From Streptomyces sp. DH-12 (GTDB lineage Bacteria > Actinomycetota > Actinomycetes > Streptomycetales > Streptomycetaceae), in contig NZ_PPFB01000001.1 of assembly GCF_002899455.1 (NCBI RefSeq), positions 3,822,501 to 3,886,500 on the forward strand: DNA of 64,000 nt, written 5' to 3'. The notes beneath the pieces are model-generated. The model saw nothing but the letters and a program-made list of their open reading frames with translations. It was not told the origin of the DNA and searched no databases. The position numbers were made by a program, and so were the translations under genes. Below are positions 17,542 to 27,976 of the stretch, piece by piece (position 1 is the stretch's first letter; each line of letters begins with the position of its first letter).

Positions 17542-18366
17542 GTGAGTCTGCATCCCGCCCTCCAGCCCTACGCCGACGCCTGGTCCCACTCCATCGAGGC
17601 GATATCCGAGCTGGTGCAGCCGCTGCCGGAAGCCGACTGGAACCGGCGCACACCCTGCCCGGGCTGGTCGGTCCGTGACGTGGTCTCCCACGTCATCGGC
17701 CTCGACTCGGAGATGTACGGCGACCCCCGGCCGATCCACACGCTGCCGCGCGACCTGTTCCACGTCACCAACGACCACCAGCGGTACATGGAGATGCAGG
17801 TCGACGTGCGCCGCCACCACACGGCGCCGGAGATGACCTCCGAGCTGGAGCTGATGATCATCCGGCGCAACCGCCAGCTGCGGAACGAGTCCCGTGACCC
17901 CGGCACCAAGGTGCGCGGGCCGCTGGGCACGGAGCTGACGCTGGAGGAGTCGATGCGCCGGCACGCCTTCGACGTGTGGGTGCACGAGCAGGACCTGCGC
18001 ACCGCCCTCGGCCGCCCCGGCAACCTCGACTCCCCCGGCGCCCACGTCGCCCGCGACGTCCTGCTCGACGAGCTGCCGCGGGTCGTCGCCGAACTGGCGC
18101 AGGCGCCGCGCAGCTGTGCGGTGGTCGTCGACGTGCACGGCCCGGTGGAGTTCCTGCGCACGGTCCGCGTCGACATCCAGGGCCGCGGCACCCTGGAGAC
18201 CGCCCCGGCCCTCGGCCCGGCCGCCACCCTCGCCCTCGACTGGGAGACCTACCTCCGCCTGGCCTGCGGCCGCGTGACGGCGGAGGCGGTCGCGGACCGC
18301 GTGAAGACGGAGGGCGACCAGGACCTGGCCGCGGCGATCCTCCGCCACTTCGCGGTGACGCCTTGA
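17542..18366 (+). CDS. Maleylpyruvate isomerase family, mycothiol-dependent enzyme
   Basis: A 274-residue protein starting at a GTG. The N-terminal DinB-like four-helix domain shows PCPGWSVRDVVSHVIGLD and, later, RRHAFDVWVHEQDL; these His and Asp/Glu positions bind a divalent metal in the family. The C-terminal region is a sterol-carrier-like domain ending in LAAAILRHFAVTP. Relatives are mycothiol S-transferases or isomerases in actinobacteria, used in detoxification and ring cleavage pathways. The substrate is unknown. It is divergent from the nitrilase-like gene, with about 220 bases between them for two promoters. Confidence 0.85.
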   Translation: MSLHPALQPYADAWSHSIEAISELVQPLPEADWNRRTPCPGWSVRDVVSHVIGLDSEMYGDPRPIHTLPRDLFHVTNDHQRYMEMQVDVRRHHTAPEMTSELELMIIRRNRQLRNESRDPGTKVRGPLGTELTLEESMRRHAFDVWVHEQDLRTALGRPGNLDSPGAHVARDVLLDELPRVVAELAQAPRSCAVVVDVHGPVEFLRTVRVDIQGRGTLETAPALGPAATLALDWETYLRLACGRVTAEAVADRVKTEGDQDLAAAILRHFAVTP

Positions 18367-18702
18367 CCGAGGGCCCGGGCCCCTCGCCCCGTCCGGCGCA
18401 CGGGACGCCGGCCGGGACGGCGCCCGCTCACGGCAGGACTGCGACCCCGCGAGGGACACCGTAGGCGCGCTCCCGCTCCGGCCGGCGCACGAAACCCCGG
18501 CCGGGACGGCACCCGCTCACCGCGGGGCCGGCCCCGGCGCCGCGCGGGCTCGGCACCGCACGGGCTCGGCGTCCGTCCGGCACCGGGGCACCGGCCGAGC
18601 GGGAACCGCCGGGCGGGCGCACGAGCGGCGACTCCTGACACCGCCGGCGGCGTCCCGGGTCCGTGCCCGTCCCGGCCGGTCCGGCCGCCGCCGCCGCGGC
18701 CG
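18367..18702. other. Gene-free GC-rich spacer between convergent genes
   Basis: A 336-base stretch between two convergent stops. A segment reading CCGGCCGGGACGGC followed by CCCGCTCAC occurs twice (about 18407 and 18494), so part of it is a degenerate duplication. No gene or convincing terminator stem was found. Confidence 0.4.
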
Positions 18703-20034
18703 TCAGACCGGGACGTGGACCGTGGACACCTTGCTGGCGACCAGCCGTTCCCGTTCGCGGCGGGCCGCGCGCCCGCGGAGGCGGAGGATCTGGGTGACGC
18801 CCAGGGTCTGGAGGACGAAGACCGCCGAGAAGGCGACCGCGTAGTCGTCGCCGGTGGCGTCCAGCAGGACGCCGATCGCGAAGAGGGTCGTCATGGAGGC
18901 GACGAAGCCGCCCATGTTGGTGATGCCGGAGGCCGTGCCCTGCCGCTCGGGCGGGTTGGCGGGGCGGGCGAAGTCGAAGCCGATCATCGACGCCGGGCCG
19001 CAGGCCCCCAGCACCGCGCACAGCACGACCAGGAGCCACATCGGCGCCCTGTCCCCCGGCCAGGCCAGCGTGACGGCCCACAGCAGGGCCGTCGCGCCCA
19101 CCGTGCCCAGCGCCAGCGGCAGCCGCGCCCCGTGGTGCCGGGAGACGACCTGGCCGTAGACGAGGCCGACGGTCATGTTGGCCAGCACCACCAGGGTGAG
19201 CAGCTCACCGGCGACCGCGCGGGACAGCCCCTGCGCCTCCACCAGGAACGGCATCCCCCACAGCAGCAGGAACACCATCGCCGGGAACTGGGTGGTGAAG
19301 TGCACCCACAGCCCCAGCCGGGTCCCCGGCTCCCGCCAGGACGCGGCGACCTGCCGGCGGACGTAGGCGGCGCCCTGGTGGGGGACCGGCGCCGGCTCGT
19401 GGCCCTCGGGGTGGTCCTTCAGGAACAGCAGGACCAGGACGAGGACCACCACACCCGCGAGCGAGCTGCCCGCGAACGCCGCCGTCCAGCCGATGCCGTG
19501 CAGCAGCCGCGCGAGGACCAGCGTGGAGACGAGGTTGCCCGCCATGCCGATGAGGCCGGCCATCTGCCCGACCAGCGGCCCGCGCCGCGCGGGGAACCAC
19601 CGCGAGCCCAGCCGCAGCACGCTGATGAAGGTCATCGCGTCGCCGCAGCCCAGCAGCGCACGCGAGGCGAGCGCCATGCCGTACGTCGGGGAGAGGGCGA
19701 AGCCGAGCTGTCCGACCGTGAACAGCACCGCGCCCAGGCTCAGCACCTTCTTCGTGCCGAGCCGGTCCACCAGCAGGCCGACGGGTATCTGCATGCCGGC
19801 GTAGACCAGCAGCTGGAGGATGGAGAACGTGGACAGCGCGGAGGCGCCCACGTCGAACCGGTCGGCCGCGTCGAGGCCGGCCACCCCCAGGGACGTGCGG
19901 AAGATGACGGCGACGAAGTAGACGGAGACGCCGATCCCCCAGACGGCGAGCGCGCGCCGCCCGCCCGGAGGCGCCCCCTGCGGGGGAGGACCGCCGGGCA
20001 GCGTGCCGGCGCCGCGCGGGGAGGCGCCGCTCAT
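18703..20034 (-). CDS. MFS transporter (12 TM)
   Basis: A 443-residue major facilitator protein. A Pro/Gly-rich cytosolic start is followed by about twelve hydrophobic segments. The loop-2 motif appears as GLLVDRLGTKK and there is an acidic or basic central loop (KDHPEGHEPAPVPHQ) between TM6 and TM7. The TM4-TM5 stretch (RALLGCGDAMTFISVLRLGSRWFPARRGPLVGQMAG) is like organic acid and sugar phosphate transporters of the family. Its start overlaps the stop of the GntR gene (ATGA), so the regulator probably controls transport of its own ligand. The substrate is unknown. Confidence 0.92.
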   Translation of the reverse strand: MSGASPRGAGTLPGGPPPQGAPPGGRRALAVWGIGVSVYFVAVIFRTSLGVAGLDAADRFDVGASALSTFSILQLLVYAGMQIPVGLLVDRLGTKKVLSLGAVLFTVGQLGFALSPTYGMALASRALLGCGDAMTFISVLRLGSRWFPARRGPLVGQMAGLIGMAGNLVSTLVLARLLHGIGWTAAFAGSSLAGVVVLVLVLLFLKDHPEGHEPAPVPHQGAAYVRRQVAASWREPGTRLGLWVHFTTQFPAMVFLLLWGMPFLVEAQGLSRAVAGELLTLVVLANMTVGLVYGQVVSRHHGARLPLALGTVGATALLWAVTLAWPGDRAPMWLLVVLCAVLGACGPASMIGFDFARPANPPERQGTASGITNMGGFVASMTTLFAIGVLLDATGDDYAVAFSAVFVLQTLGVTQILRLRGRAARRERERLVASKVSTVHVPV

Positions 20035-20687
20035 CGCACCTCTCCCCGGGCCAGGTGGGAGAACCAGCCGACGTGTCCGTGGACGATCTCCACGGCCGCC
20101 TCCGCGTCACCGGAGCGCAGCGCCCGCAGGATCTCCTCGTGCTCGGCGAGGGTCTTGGCGATGCGGTCGGGGTGGGAGTGCATCACGGCCTGGCCCATGC
20201 GCAGCTGACGGTCGCGCAGCTGGTCGTAGAGGCGGGAGAGGATCTCGTTGCCGCCGCTGCGGACGATCTCGGCGTGGAAGCAGCGGTCGGTGACGGAGGC
20301 CGCGGCGAAGTCGCCGGCGGCCGCCTCCTCCTTCTGGCGCGCGAGCAGTTCCTCCAGGCGCTCGATGAGTCCGGGGGGCGCGGGCACCGCCTTGCGCGCC
20401 GCGTGCTCCTCGACGAGCAACCGCGTCTCGACGACGTCGGCGATCTCCTGCGCGGAGACCGGCAGCACGAGCGCGCCCTTCTTCGGGTAGAGCCTGATCA
20501 GCCCTTCGGCCTCGAGCCGCAGCAGGGCCTCGCGCACGGGCGTGCGGGAGACGCCCACGGCCTCGGCCAGTTCGCCCTCCGTGAGCAGCGTCCCGCCCTC
20601 GTACGTGCGCTCCAGGACGCCCTGCTTGACATGGGCATAGACGCGGTCGGCGGCGGGGGGACGTTTCACGGGGGCGGACACACTCAT
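20031..20687 (-). CDS. GntR-family transcriptional regulator (FadR/FCD type)
   Basis: A 218-residue DNA-binding regulator. The N-terminal winged helix reads LLTEGELAEAVGVSRTPVREALLRLEAEGLI, typical of GntR. The C-terminal all-helical FCD domain keeps the metal/ligand pocket residues (D in VTDRCFHAEIV, H in EHEEIL, H in EIVHGHV). The ATG at 20687 starts MSVSAPVKRPP; longer in-frame extensions upstream have no regulator-like sequence. It is the first gene of a two-gene operon with the MFS transporter and faces a cell-wall DD-peptidase across about 200 bases. Confidence 0.9.
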   Translation of the reverse strand: MSVSAPVKRPPAADRVYAHVKQGVLERTYEGGTLLTEGELAEAVGVSRTPVREALLRLEAEGLIRLYPKKGALVLPVSAQEIADVVETRLLVEEHAARKAVPAPPGLIERLEELLARQKEEAAAGDFAAASVTDRCFHAEIVRSGGNEILSRLYDQLRDRQLRMGQAVMHSHPDRIAKTLAEHEEILRALRSGDAEAAVEIVHGHVGWFSHLARGEVR

Positions 20688-20885
20688 GCGGACAGCATAG
20701 ATACAACACGTACGCATGGAAGTGTCCGTCCACGATGCGGAACGGCATCCACCGGAAAGAAGCGGCCTTCTCCCGTACAACCATTCCTTCGGTGTACGCG
20801 TCAGACACATGCGGCCTCTTCCGTGCGGCCGCTCCTCAACCAGGCCGAGCAGCACGGCCATACACGGTAAATCGGGGTATCTGAC

Positions 20886-21788
20886 TTGAATATCGGCATC
20901 CAGGGCATCCGTCTCCGCAGAGCCACCTGCGTCGTCGTGACCACCGGCGCCGTGCTCGCCTCCGGAGCGCTCTACGCGGCACCGGCGCAGGCCGCCGCTC
21001 CCGTTCCGTCCGTCGTCGCCAAGGGCGGCTTCGTGAGCAACAACGCGAACGGCAAGACGCTGTACACGAAGCTCGGGGACACCCGCCGCGCGACCGGTTC
21101 CACCACCAAGATCATGACCGCGAAGGTCGTGCTCTCCCAGAAGAACCTGAACCTGAACTCCACGGTCACCATCCAGAAGGCGTACAGCGACTACATCGTG
21201 TCGAAGAACGCCTCGTCCGCGCGGCTGATCGTCGGCGACAAGGTCACCGTCCGCCAGCTGCTGTACGGGCTGATGCTGCCGTCCGGCTGCGACGCCGCGT
21301 ACGCGCTGGCCGACAAGTTCGGCACCGGCACGACCCGCGCGGCCCGCGTGAAGTCGTTCATCGGCAAGATGAACGCCGACGCGAAGAAGCTGGGCCTGAA
21401 GAACACCCACTTTGACTCGTTCGACGGCATCGGCAACGGCAAGAACTACTCCACGCCGCGCGACCTGACGAAGATCGCGAGCAGCGCGATGAAGAACGCG
21501 ACCTTCCGCTCGATCGTCAAGACGAAGAAGTACACGGCGAAGACGAAGACCAAGACGGGCGGCACCCGCACCATGGCGCCGTGGGTCAACACCAACACCC
21601 TGCTGAACAGCTACAGCGGCACCCTCGGCGTCAAGACCGGCTCGGGCCCCACGGCCAAGTACTGCCTGGTCTTCGCCGCGACCCGCAACGGCAAGACGGT
21701 CGTCGGCACCGTCCTCGCCTCCTCCTCCGCCGCCCAGCGCGAGAAGGACGCGAAGGCCCTCATGAACTACGCGTTCAGCAAGCTCTGA
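20886..21788 (+). CDS. Secreted D-alanyl-D-alanine transpeptidase/carboxypeptidase, K15-like (S11)
   Basis: A 300-residue low-molecular-mass penicillin-binding protein. The start is a TTG at 20886, because any later start would remove the signal peptide (RR..hydrophobic core..APAQA-A, cleavage near residue 36). The serine peptidase motifs are all present: STTK (Ser72-Lys75), SGC (Ser133-Cys135) and KTG (about residue 250). The second motif is SGC rather than the usual SxN, as in the Streptomyces K15 DD-transpeptidase; counting from a mature start at 38 puts the motifs at 35, 96 and about 213. Expected role: peptidoglycan crosslinking or trimming outside the membrane. It is monocistronic and closed by an 18-bp hairpin. 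Confidence 0.93.
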   Translation: MNIGIQGIRLRRATCVVVTTGAVLASGALYAAPAQAAAPVPSVVAKGGFVSNNANGKTLYTKLGDTRRATGSTTKIMTAKVVLSQKNLNLNSTVTIQKAYSDYIVSKNASSARLIVGDKVTVRQLLYGLMLPSGCDAAYALADKFGTGTTRAARVKSFIGKMNADAKKLGLKNTHFDSFDGIGNGKNYSTPRDLTKIASSAMKNATFRSIVKTKKYTAKTKTKTGGTRTMAPWVNTNTLLNSYSGTLGVKTGSGPTAKYCLVFAATRNGKTVVGTVLASSSAAQREKDAKALMNYAFSKL

Positions 21789-21844
21789 TCCGCCTGGTCC
21801 ACCCGGATCCCCGGATTCCGGGTTTCCCGGATTCCCGGACATGA

Positions 21845-21885
21845 GGAGGGGCGCCGCACACGTCAGTCGTGTGCGGCGCCCCTCC
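21845..21885. terminator. Bidirectional hairpin terminator
   Basis: A perfect 18-bp stem (21845-21862 with 21868-21885, core GGGGCGCCGCACACG) has a 5-base loop TCAGT. It lies between the convergent DD-peptidase and bkdC genes and can serve both strands. Confidence 0.88.
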
Positions 21886-21902
21886 GCCGTGTCCGCCGGC
21901 CG

Positions 21903-23339
21903 TCAGGCCCAGGTGATCAGCCGCTTCGGCTGCTCCAGGACCGCCGCCACGTCGGCGAGGACCTTGGAGCCGAGCTCGCCGTCGACCAGGCGATGGTCGA
22001 AGGAGAGGGCCAGGGTGGTGACCTGGCGGGGCTTGACCTTGCCCTTGTGGACCCACGGCTGGGGCTTGATCGCGCCGACCGCGAGGATCGCGGACTCGCC
22101 CGGGTTGAGGATGGGCGTGCCCGTGTCGACGCCGAAGACGCCGACGTTGGTGATCGTGACCGTGCCGCCCTGCATGGCGGACGGGGAGGTCTTGCCCTCC
22201 CGGGCCGTGGACACCAGTTCACCCAGGGACGCGGCCAGTTCGGGCAGCGTCTTGGCGTGGGCGTCCTTGATGTTCGGCACGATCAGGCCGCGCGGGGTGG
22301 CCGCCGCGATGCCCAGGTTCACGTAGTGCTTGACCACGATCTCCTGCGCCGCCTCGTCCCAGGAGGCGTTGATGTCGGGGTTGCGCCGGATCGCGACCAG
22401 CAGGGCCTTCGCGATCAGCAGCAAGGGGTTCACCCGCAGGCCCGCGAACTCCTTGTCCTGCTTCAGCTCCTCGACCAGCTTCATCGTGCGGGTCACGTCG
22501 ACCGTCACGAACTCCGTGACGTGCGGCGCGGTGAACGCCGAGCCGACCATCGCCGCCGCCGTCGCCTTGCGGACGCCCTTGACGGGGATCCGCGTCTCGC
22601 GGGCGGAGTCGTACGACGCCGGGGCCACGGGCCGGTCGGGCGCGGCGGCGGCCGGGGCGGACGGGGCGGACGGCTGGGCGGCGGGGGCGGCCGGCTGCTG
22701 CCGCGCCTGGGCCGCGGCGACGGCCGCGTGGACGTCCTCGCGGGTGACGACGCCGTCGGGGCCGGTCGGGGTGACCGTCGCCAGGTCGACGCCCAGGTCC
22801 TTGGCCAGCTTGCGCACCGGCGGCTTCGCCAGCGGTCGCTGCGCGGGGGCCGCCGGGGCGGCCGGAGCCGCCGGGGCGGCACTGTGGCCGTTCAGTTCGG
22901 CCTGGACCGCGGGCGCGGCCTGGTGGGCCGCGGTGTCCTGCGCCTGCTTGCGCGGGCGGCGGCGGGTGGAGGAGGTGGCGACGCCGTAGCCGACCAGCAC
23001 CGGCTGGCGGGCCGCGGGCCCGGCGGGCTCCTCCGGCTCGGGGGCGGGGGCGGGGGCCGCGGGGGCCTCCTCCCGCGCCGGGGCCGCGCCCGCCACCTCC
23101 ACCGCGATGATGGACGTGCCCACGTCGACCGTGGTGCCCTCGGGGAAGTGCAGGGCGCGGACCACGCCGTCGTAGGGGATGGGCAGCTCGACGGCGGCCT
23201 TCGCCGTCTCCACCTCGCAGACCACCTGGCCGTCGGTGACGGTGTCACCGGGCTGGACGTACCACTTGAGGATCTCGGCCTCGGTGAGGCCCTCGCCCAC
23301 GTCCGGCATCTTGAACTCGCGTACGGACGCGTTCGTCAT
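21903..23339 (-). CDS. bkdC: Branched-chain alpha-keto acid dehydrogenase E2 (dihydrolipoamide acyltransferase), copy 2
   Basis: A 478-residue protein starting at the ATG 23339 with GAGGAGAGGG 14 bases upstream. It has an N-terminal lipoyl domain with EVETAKAAVELP (lipoylated Lys47), a long Ala/Pro-rich linker, a peripheral-subunit-binding domain (VRKLAKDLGVDLATVTPTGPDGVVTREDV) and a C-terminal acyltransferase domain with SFDHRLVDGELG (catalytic His and Asp). It transfers branched acyl groups (isobutyryl, isovaleryl, 2-methylbutyryl) to CoA. It is the last gene of the E1alpha-E1beta-E2 operon. A pyruvate-type E2 role cannot be fully excluded, but E1alpha/E1beta as separate subunits favour BCDH. 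Confidence 0.93.
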   Translation of the reverse strand: MTNASVREFKMPDVGEGLTEAEILKWYVQPGDTVTDGQVVCEVETAKAAVELPIPYDGVVRALHFPEGTTVDVGTSIIAVEVAGAAPAREEAPAAPAPAPEPEEPAGPAARQPVLVGYGVATSSTRRRPRKQAQDTAAHQAAPAVQAELNGHSAAPAAPAAPAAPAQRPLAKPPVRKLAKDLGVDLATVTPTGPDGVVTREDVHAAVAAAQARQQPAAPAAQPSAPSAPAAAAPDRPVAPASYDSARETRIPVKGVRKATAAAMVGSAFTAPHVTEFVTVDVTRTMKLVEELKQDKEFAGLRVNPLLLIAKALLVAIRRNPDINASWDEAAQEIVVKHYVNLGIAAATPRGLIVPNIKDAHAKTLPELAASLGELVSTAREGKTSPSAMQGGTVTITNVGVFGVDTGTPILNPGESAILAVGAIKPQPWVHKGKVKPRQVTTLALSFDHRLVDGELGSKVLADVAAVLEQPKRLITWA

Positions 23340-23358
23340 CGTCGTCACGACCCTCTCC

Positions 23359-24336
23359 TCAGTACGCCAGCGAGCGGTCGACGGCATCGAGCACCCGGTC
23401 CAGGTCCGGGAGGTAGGACTCCTCCAGACGGGCCGGCGGGTACGGGGCGTGGTAGCCGCCGACCCTCAGCACCGGGGCCTCCAGGTGGTAGAAGCAGCGC
23501 TCCGTGATCCGGGCGGCGATCTCCGCGCCGGAGCCGAAGAACACCGGCGCCTCGTGGACGACGACCAGACGGCGGGTCTTCTCCACCGACGCCTGGACGG
23601 CGTCGAAGTCGATCGGGGAGACCGAGCGCAGGTCGAGCACCTCCAGGCTGCGGCCCTCCTCGGCCGCCGCGTCGGCGACCTCCTGGCAGAGCTTCACCAT
23701 CGGGCCGTACGCGGCGAGGGTCAGGTCCGTGCCCTCGCGCACCACGCGCGCGGCGTGCAGCGGGCCGGGGATCGCCTCGGTGTCGACCTCGCCCTTGTCC
23801 CAGTAGCGCCGCTTCGGCTCGAAGAAGATCACCGGGTCGTCGCTCTGGATGGCCTGCTGCATCATCCAGTACGCGTCCGACGCGTTCGACGGCGACACGA
23901 TCTTCAGACCGGCCACGTGCGCGAACAGGGCCTCGGGGGACTCGGAGTGGTGCTCCACCGCCCCGATGCCGCCGCCGTAGGGGATGCGCACGACGACGGG
24001 CATCTTGACCTTGCCCAGCGCGCGGGCGTGCATCTTCGCGAGCTGCGTGACGATCTGGTCGTACGCCGGGAAGACGAAGCCGTCGAACTGGATCTCCACC
24101 ACCGGGCGGTAGCCGCGCAGGGCCAGGCCGATCGCGGTGCCGACGATGCCCGACTCGGCGAGCGGGGTGTCGATGACGCGGCTCTCGCCGAAGTCCTTCT
24201 GCAGGCCGTCCGTCACCCGGAACACGCCGCCGAGCTTGCCGACGTCCTCGCCCATGACGACGACCTTCGGGTCCGCGTCCAGGGCGCGCCGCAGCGACTC
24301 GTTGATCGCCTTGGCCAGAGCCATCTTCTCAGCCAT
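23359..24336 (-). CDS. bkdB: Branched-chain alpha-keto acid dehydrogenase E1 beta, copy 2
   Basis: A 325-residue transketolase-like beta subunit starting MAEKMALAKAINESL; a second ATG 12 bases on is possible. The signature VVVMGEDVGKLGGVFRVTDGLQKDFG, followed by PLAESGIVGTAIGLALRGYRPVVEIQF and IPYGGGIGAVEHHSES, is standard for E1 beta. It pairs with the alpha subunit to bind thiamine diphosphate and decarboxylate 2-keto acids from Val, Leu and Ile. It starts one base after the E1 alpha stop and ends 19 bases before bkdC, so it is co-transcribed. Confidence 0.94.
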   Translation of the reverse strand: MAEKMALAKAINESLRRALDADPKVVVMGEDVGKLGGVFRVTDGLQKDFGESRVIDTPLAESGIVGTAIGLALRGYRPVVEIQFDGFVFPAYDQIVTQLAKMHARALGKVKMPVVVRIPYGGGIGAVEHHSESPEALFAHVAGLKIVSPSNASDAYWMMQQAIQSDDPVIFFEPKRRYWDKGEVDTEAIPGPLHAARVVREGTDLTLAAYGPMVKLCQEVADAAAEEGRSLEVLDLRSVSPIDFDAVQASVEKTRRLVVVHEAPVFFGSGAEIAARITERCFYHLEAPVLRVGGYHAPYPPARLEESYLPDLDRVLDAVDRSLAY

Positions 24337-24337
24337 G

Positions 24338-25543
24338 TCACTTACCCCCGTCTTCGTCCGCGAACGAGGCCTGGTAGGCGGCGAACTGCGCCCGCTCCTC
24401 GTCGACCAGCGCGTGGCCGTCCGCGTACACGTTCTCGAAGATGGCGAAGTGGTCCGGGTCCGGCATGGCACGGACCGCTTCGCGCACTCGTTTGCCCAAC
24501 GCCTCGGACTCGGTCTCCAGTTCCGCGAAGAATCCCTCGTCCGCGTGGTTCGAAGCCTCGAGGTAACGGCGAAGGCGCAGGATCGGGTCCTTCGCCTCCC
24601 AGGCCAGACGCTCCTCGTCGCCCCGGTAGCGGGTGGGGTCGTCGGAGGTGGTGTGCGCGCCCATGCGGTACGTGAACGCCTCGACGAGCGTCGGCCCCTC
24701 ACCGGCGCGGGCCCGCTCCAGGGCCCACTGGGTGACGGCGAGGTTCGCCAGCACGTCGTTGCCGTCCACGCGCACGCCCGGGAAGCCGAAGCCCTGCGCG
24801 CGCTGGTACAGCGGCACGCGGGACTGCTTCTCGGTCGGCTCGGAGATCGCCCACTGGTTGTTCTGGCAGAAGAACACCACGGGCGCGTTGTAGACCGCGG
24901 AGAAGGTGAAGGCCTCGGCCACGTCGCCCTGGCTGGAGGCGCCGTCGCCGAAGTACGCGATGACCGCGCTGTCGGCGCCGTCCTTGGTGATGCCCATCGC
25001 GTAGCCCGTGGCGTGCAGCGTCTGGGAGCCGATGACGATCGTGTACAGGTGGAAGTTGTTGCCGTTCGGGTCCCAGCCGCCGTTGTTGACGCCGCGGAAC
25101 ATGCCGAGCAGGTTGGTCGGGTCCACCCCGCGGCACCAGGCGACGCCGTGCTCGCGGTAGGTGGGGAAGACGTAGTCGTCGTCGCGCAGCGCCCGGCCGG
25201 AGCCGATTTGCGCCGCCTCCTGCCCGAGCAGCGAGGCCCACAGACCTAGCTCGCCCTGGCGCTGGAGCGCGGTGGCCTCGGCGTCGAAGCGACGGGTGAG
25301 CACCATGTCGCGGTACAGACCGCGCAGATCCTCGGCCGTGATGTCGGCGACGTACTTGTCGAACTCGGCGTTCTTGACGCGCTCGCCCTCGGGCGTCAGC
25401 AGCTGGACGAGGGCGGGCTCGGCGCTCTTCCTGGCGCCGGCGGCCTTCTTGGTGGTGCTGGTGGTGCGCTTGGTGCCGGTGGTGCCGGCCTTGTTTCCGG
25501 CGCTGCGTCGCGGTGTGCGCGCGGCAGTGCTCTCCACGGTCAC
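24338..25543 (-). CDS. bkdA: Branched-chain alpha-keto acid dehydrogenase E1 alpha, copy 2
   Basis: A 401-residue protein. The GTG at 25543 was chosen because GGAGGA lies six bases upstream. Residues 1-45 form a Thr/Lys/Ala/Arg-rich extension not seen in copy 1. The thiamine diphosphate motif is AYFGDGASSQGD...CQNNQWAIS, and the phosphorylation-loop-like segment is TYRMGAHTTSDDPTRYRG. It is the first enzyme of the complex: decarboxylation of branched 2-keto acids giving starters for branched fatty acids and polyketides. It heads a three-gene operon with an AT-rich palindrome about 195 bases upstream. Confidence 0.94.
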   Translation of the reverse strand: MTVESTAARTPRRSAGNKAGTTGTKRTTSTTKKAAGARKSAEPALVQLLTPEGERVKNAEFDKYVADITAEDLRGLYRDMVLTRRFDAEATALQRQGELGLWASLLGQEAAQIGSGRALRDDDYVFPTYREHGVAWCRGVDPTNLLGMFRGVNNGGWDPNGNNFHLYTIVIGSQTLHATGYAMGITKDGADSAVIAYFGDGASSQGDVAEAFTFSAVYNAPVVFFCQNNQWAISEPTEKQSRVPLYQRAQGFGFPGVRVDGNDVLANLAVTQWALERARAGEGPTLVEAFTYRMGAHTTSDDPTRYRGDEERLAWEAKDPILRLRRYLEASNHADEGFFAELETESEALGKRVREAVRAMPDPDHFAIFENVYADGHALVDEERAQFAAYQASFADEDGGK

Positions 25544-25849
25544 GTGTGCTCCTCCGTCGGTCCGGCCCCCGGGGTTGCCGGTGGGCCAGTGCGGCTCACC
25601 TGTTCCGACCACCGGGCACGGGGTGGGTGCCACTCGGCCGGGAACAGGCGTGACAGGTGCCCCGGCGAGCGCCCTGCACACAGCACGTTACCCAGTGCTC
25701 CACATTTCTGTGAAACCCCCTCTGACCTGCGATTTTGCTTGGATATCCAAGTAAATCGGGGAAGGCCCGGAAGGCACGCTGGTCACAGCCTTGCAGGAGG
25801 CCGGAGCAACGGCACGTTATCCCGGCCGGGCCGGGCACGGGAAGAGCGA
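25544..25849. promoter_or_regulatory. bkdA copy 2 leader with AT-rich palindrome
   Basis: A gene-free stretch upstream of the E1 alpha gene. It contains a perfect 12-bp palindrome TTGGATATCCAA at 25739-25750. The flanks (GATTTT on the left, AAATC on the right) extend the symmetry imperfectly to about 28 bp. Such an AT-rich dyad is exceptional in this GC-rich DNA and is a candidate operator or promoter core for this bkd operon; the binding protein is unknown. Confidence 0.5.
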
Positions 25850-25884
25850 ACGCCCCCTACGGCACGGGGTGCCATAGGGGGCGT
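25850..25884 (-). terminator. Hairpin terminator of the Ser/Thr kinase gene
   Basis: A 16-bp stem with one G-T type mismatch (25850-25865 with 25869-25884, core ACGCCCCCTA) and a GGG loop, just beyond the stop of the kinase gene that ends at 25939. Confidence 0.75.
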
Positions 25885-25938
25885 CACGGGGTGCCCCGGG
25901 CGGGGGCGGATCGTCCGGTCGAGGGGCGGGGAAGCCGG

Positions 25939-27600
<1,662 letters not shown>

Positions 27601-27976
27601 CAGTCCTCGCCGTCGTTTCTGCCCGCGGTGCGCGCGGTGTTGTCACGGTCTCCGTCGGCCACGCTACAGCCTCTGCCGGGGCCTTCGGTCCGGGACGGGC
27701 TGCCGGATCCGGCACGCGACGGACCGGTCATCAAACCCGCACTCCATACCGTCGTGCAAATTCCGTGTACCGGCGGGACGGCCGCTGTAACGCTTCCGCG
27801 ACGCTTCTTTCGCGTACGGTCACGGAACGGGCACCACGCTTGACGTGTCGGTGCCCTGGGGCAGACTTGGCCGGGAATAGCGCTTTCGATCCACGACAGC
27901 GACGACGACAGGCTACGACGGGACAGGTCACCGACGGCGGTGCCGGACGCCGGAGAGGCTACGGGGGACGCGGAAC
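27601..27976. promoter_or_regulatory. Divergent promoter region between two Ser/Thr kinase genes
   Basis: A 376-base gene-free stretch with both kinase genes reading away from it. It is locally less GC-rich around 27730-27830 (ATCAAACCCGCACTCCATACC, AAATTCCG), where promoters would be expected. No palindrome or consensus could be assigned with confidence. Confidence 0.45.

Noticed and set aside
20680..20720. TTGTATCTATGCTGT stretch above the GntR gene as a GntR operator
   Set aside because: No convincing dyad symmetry and no second copy; left unassigned.
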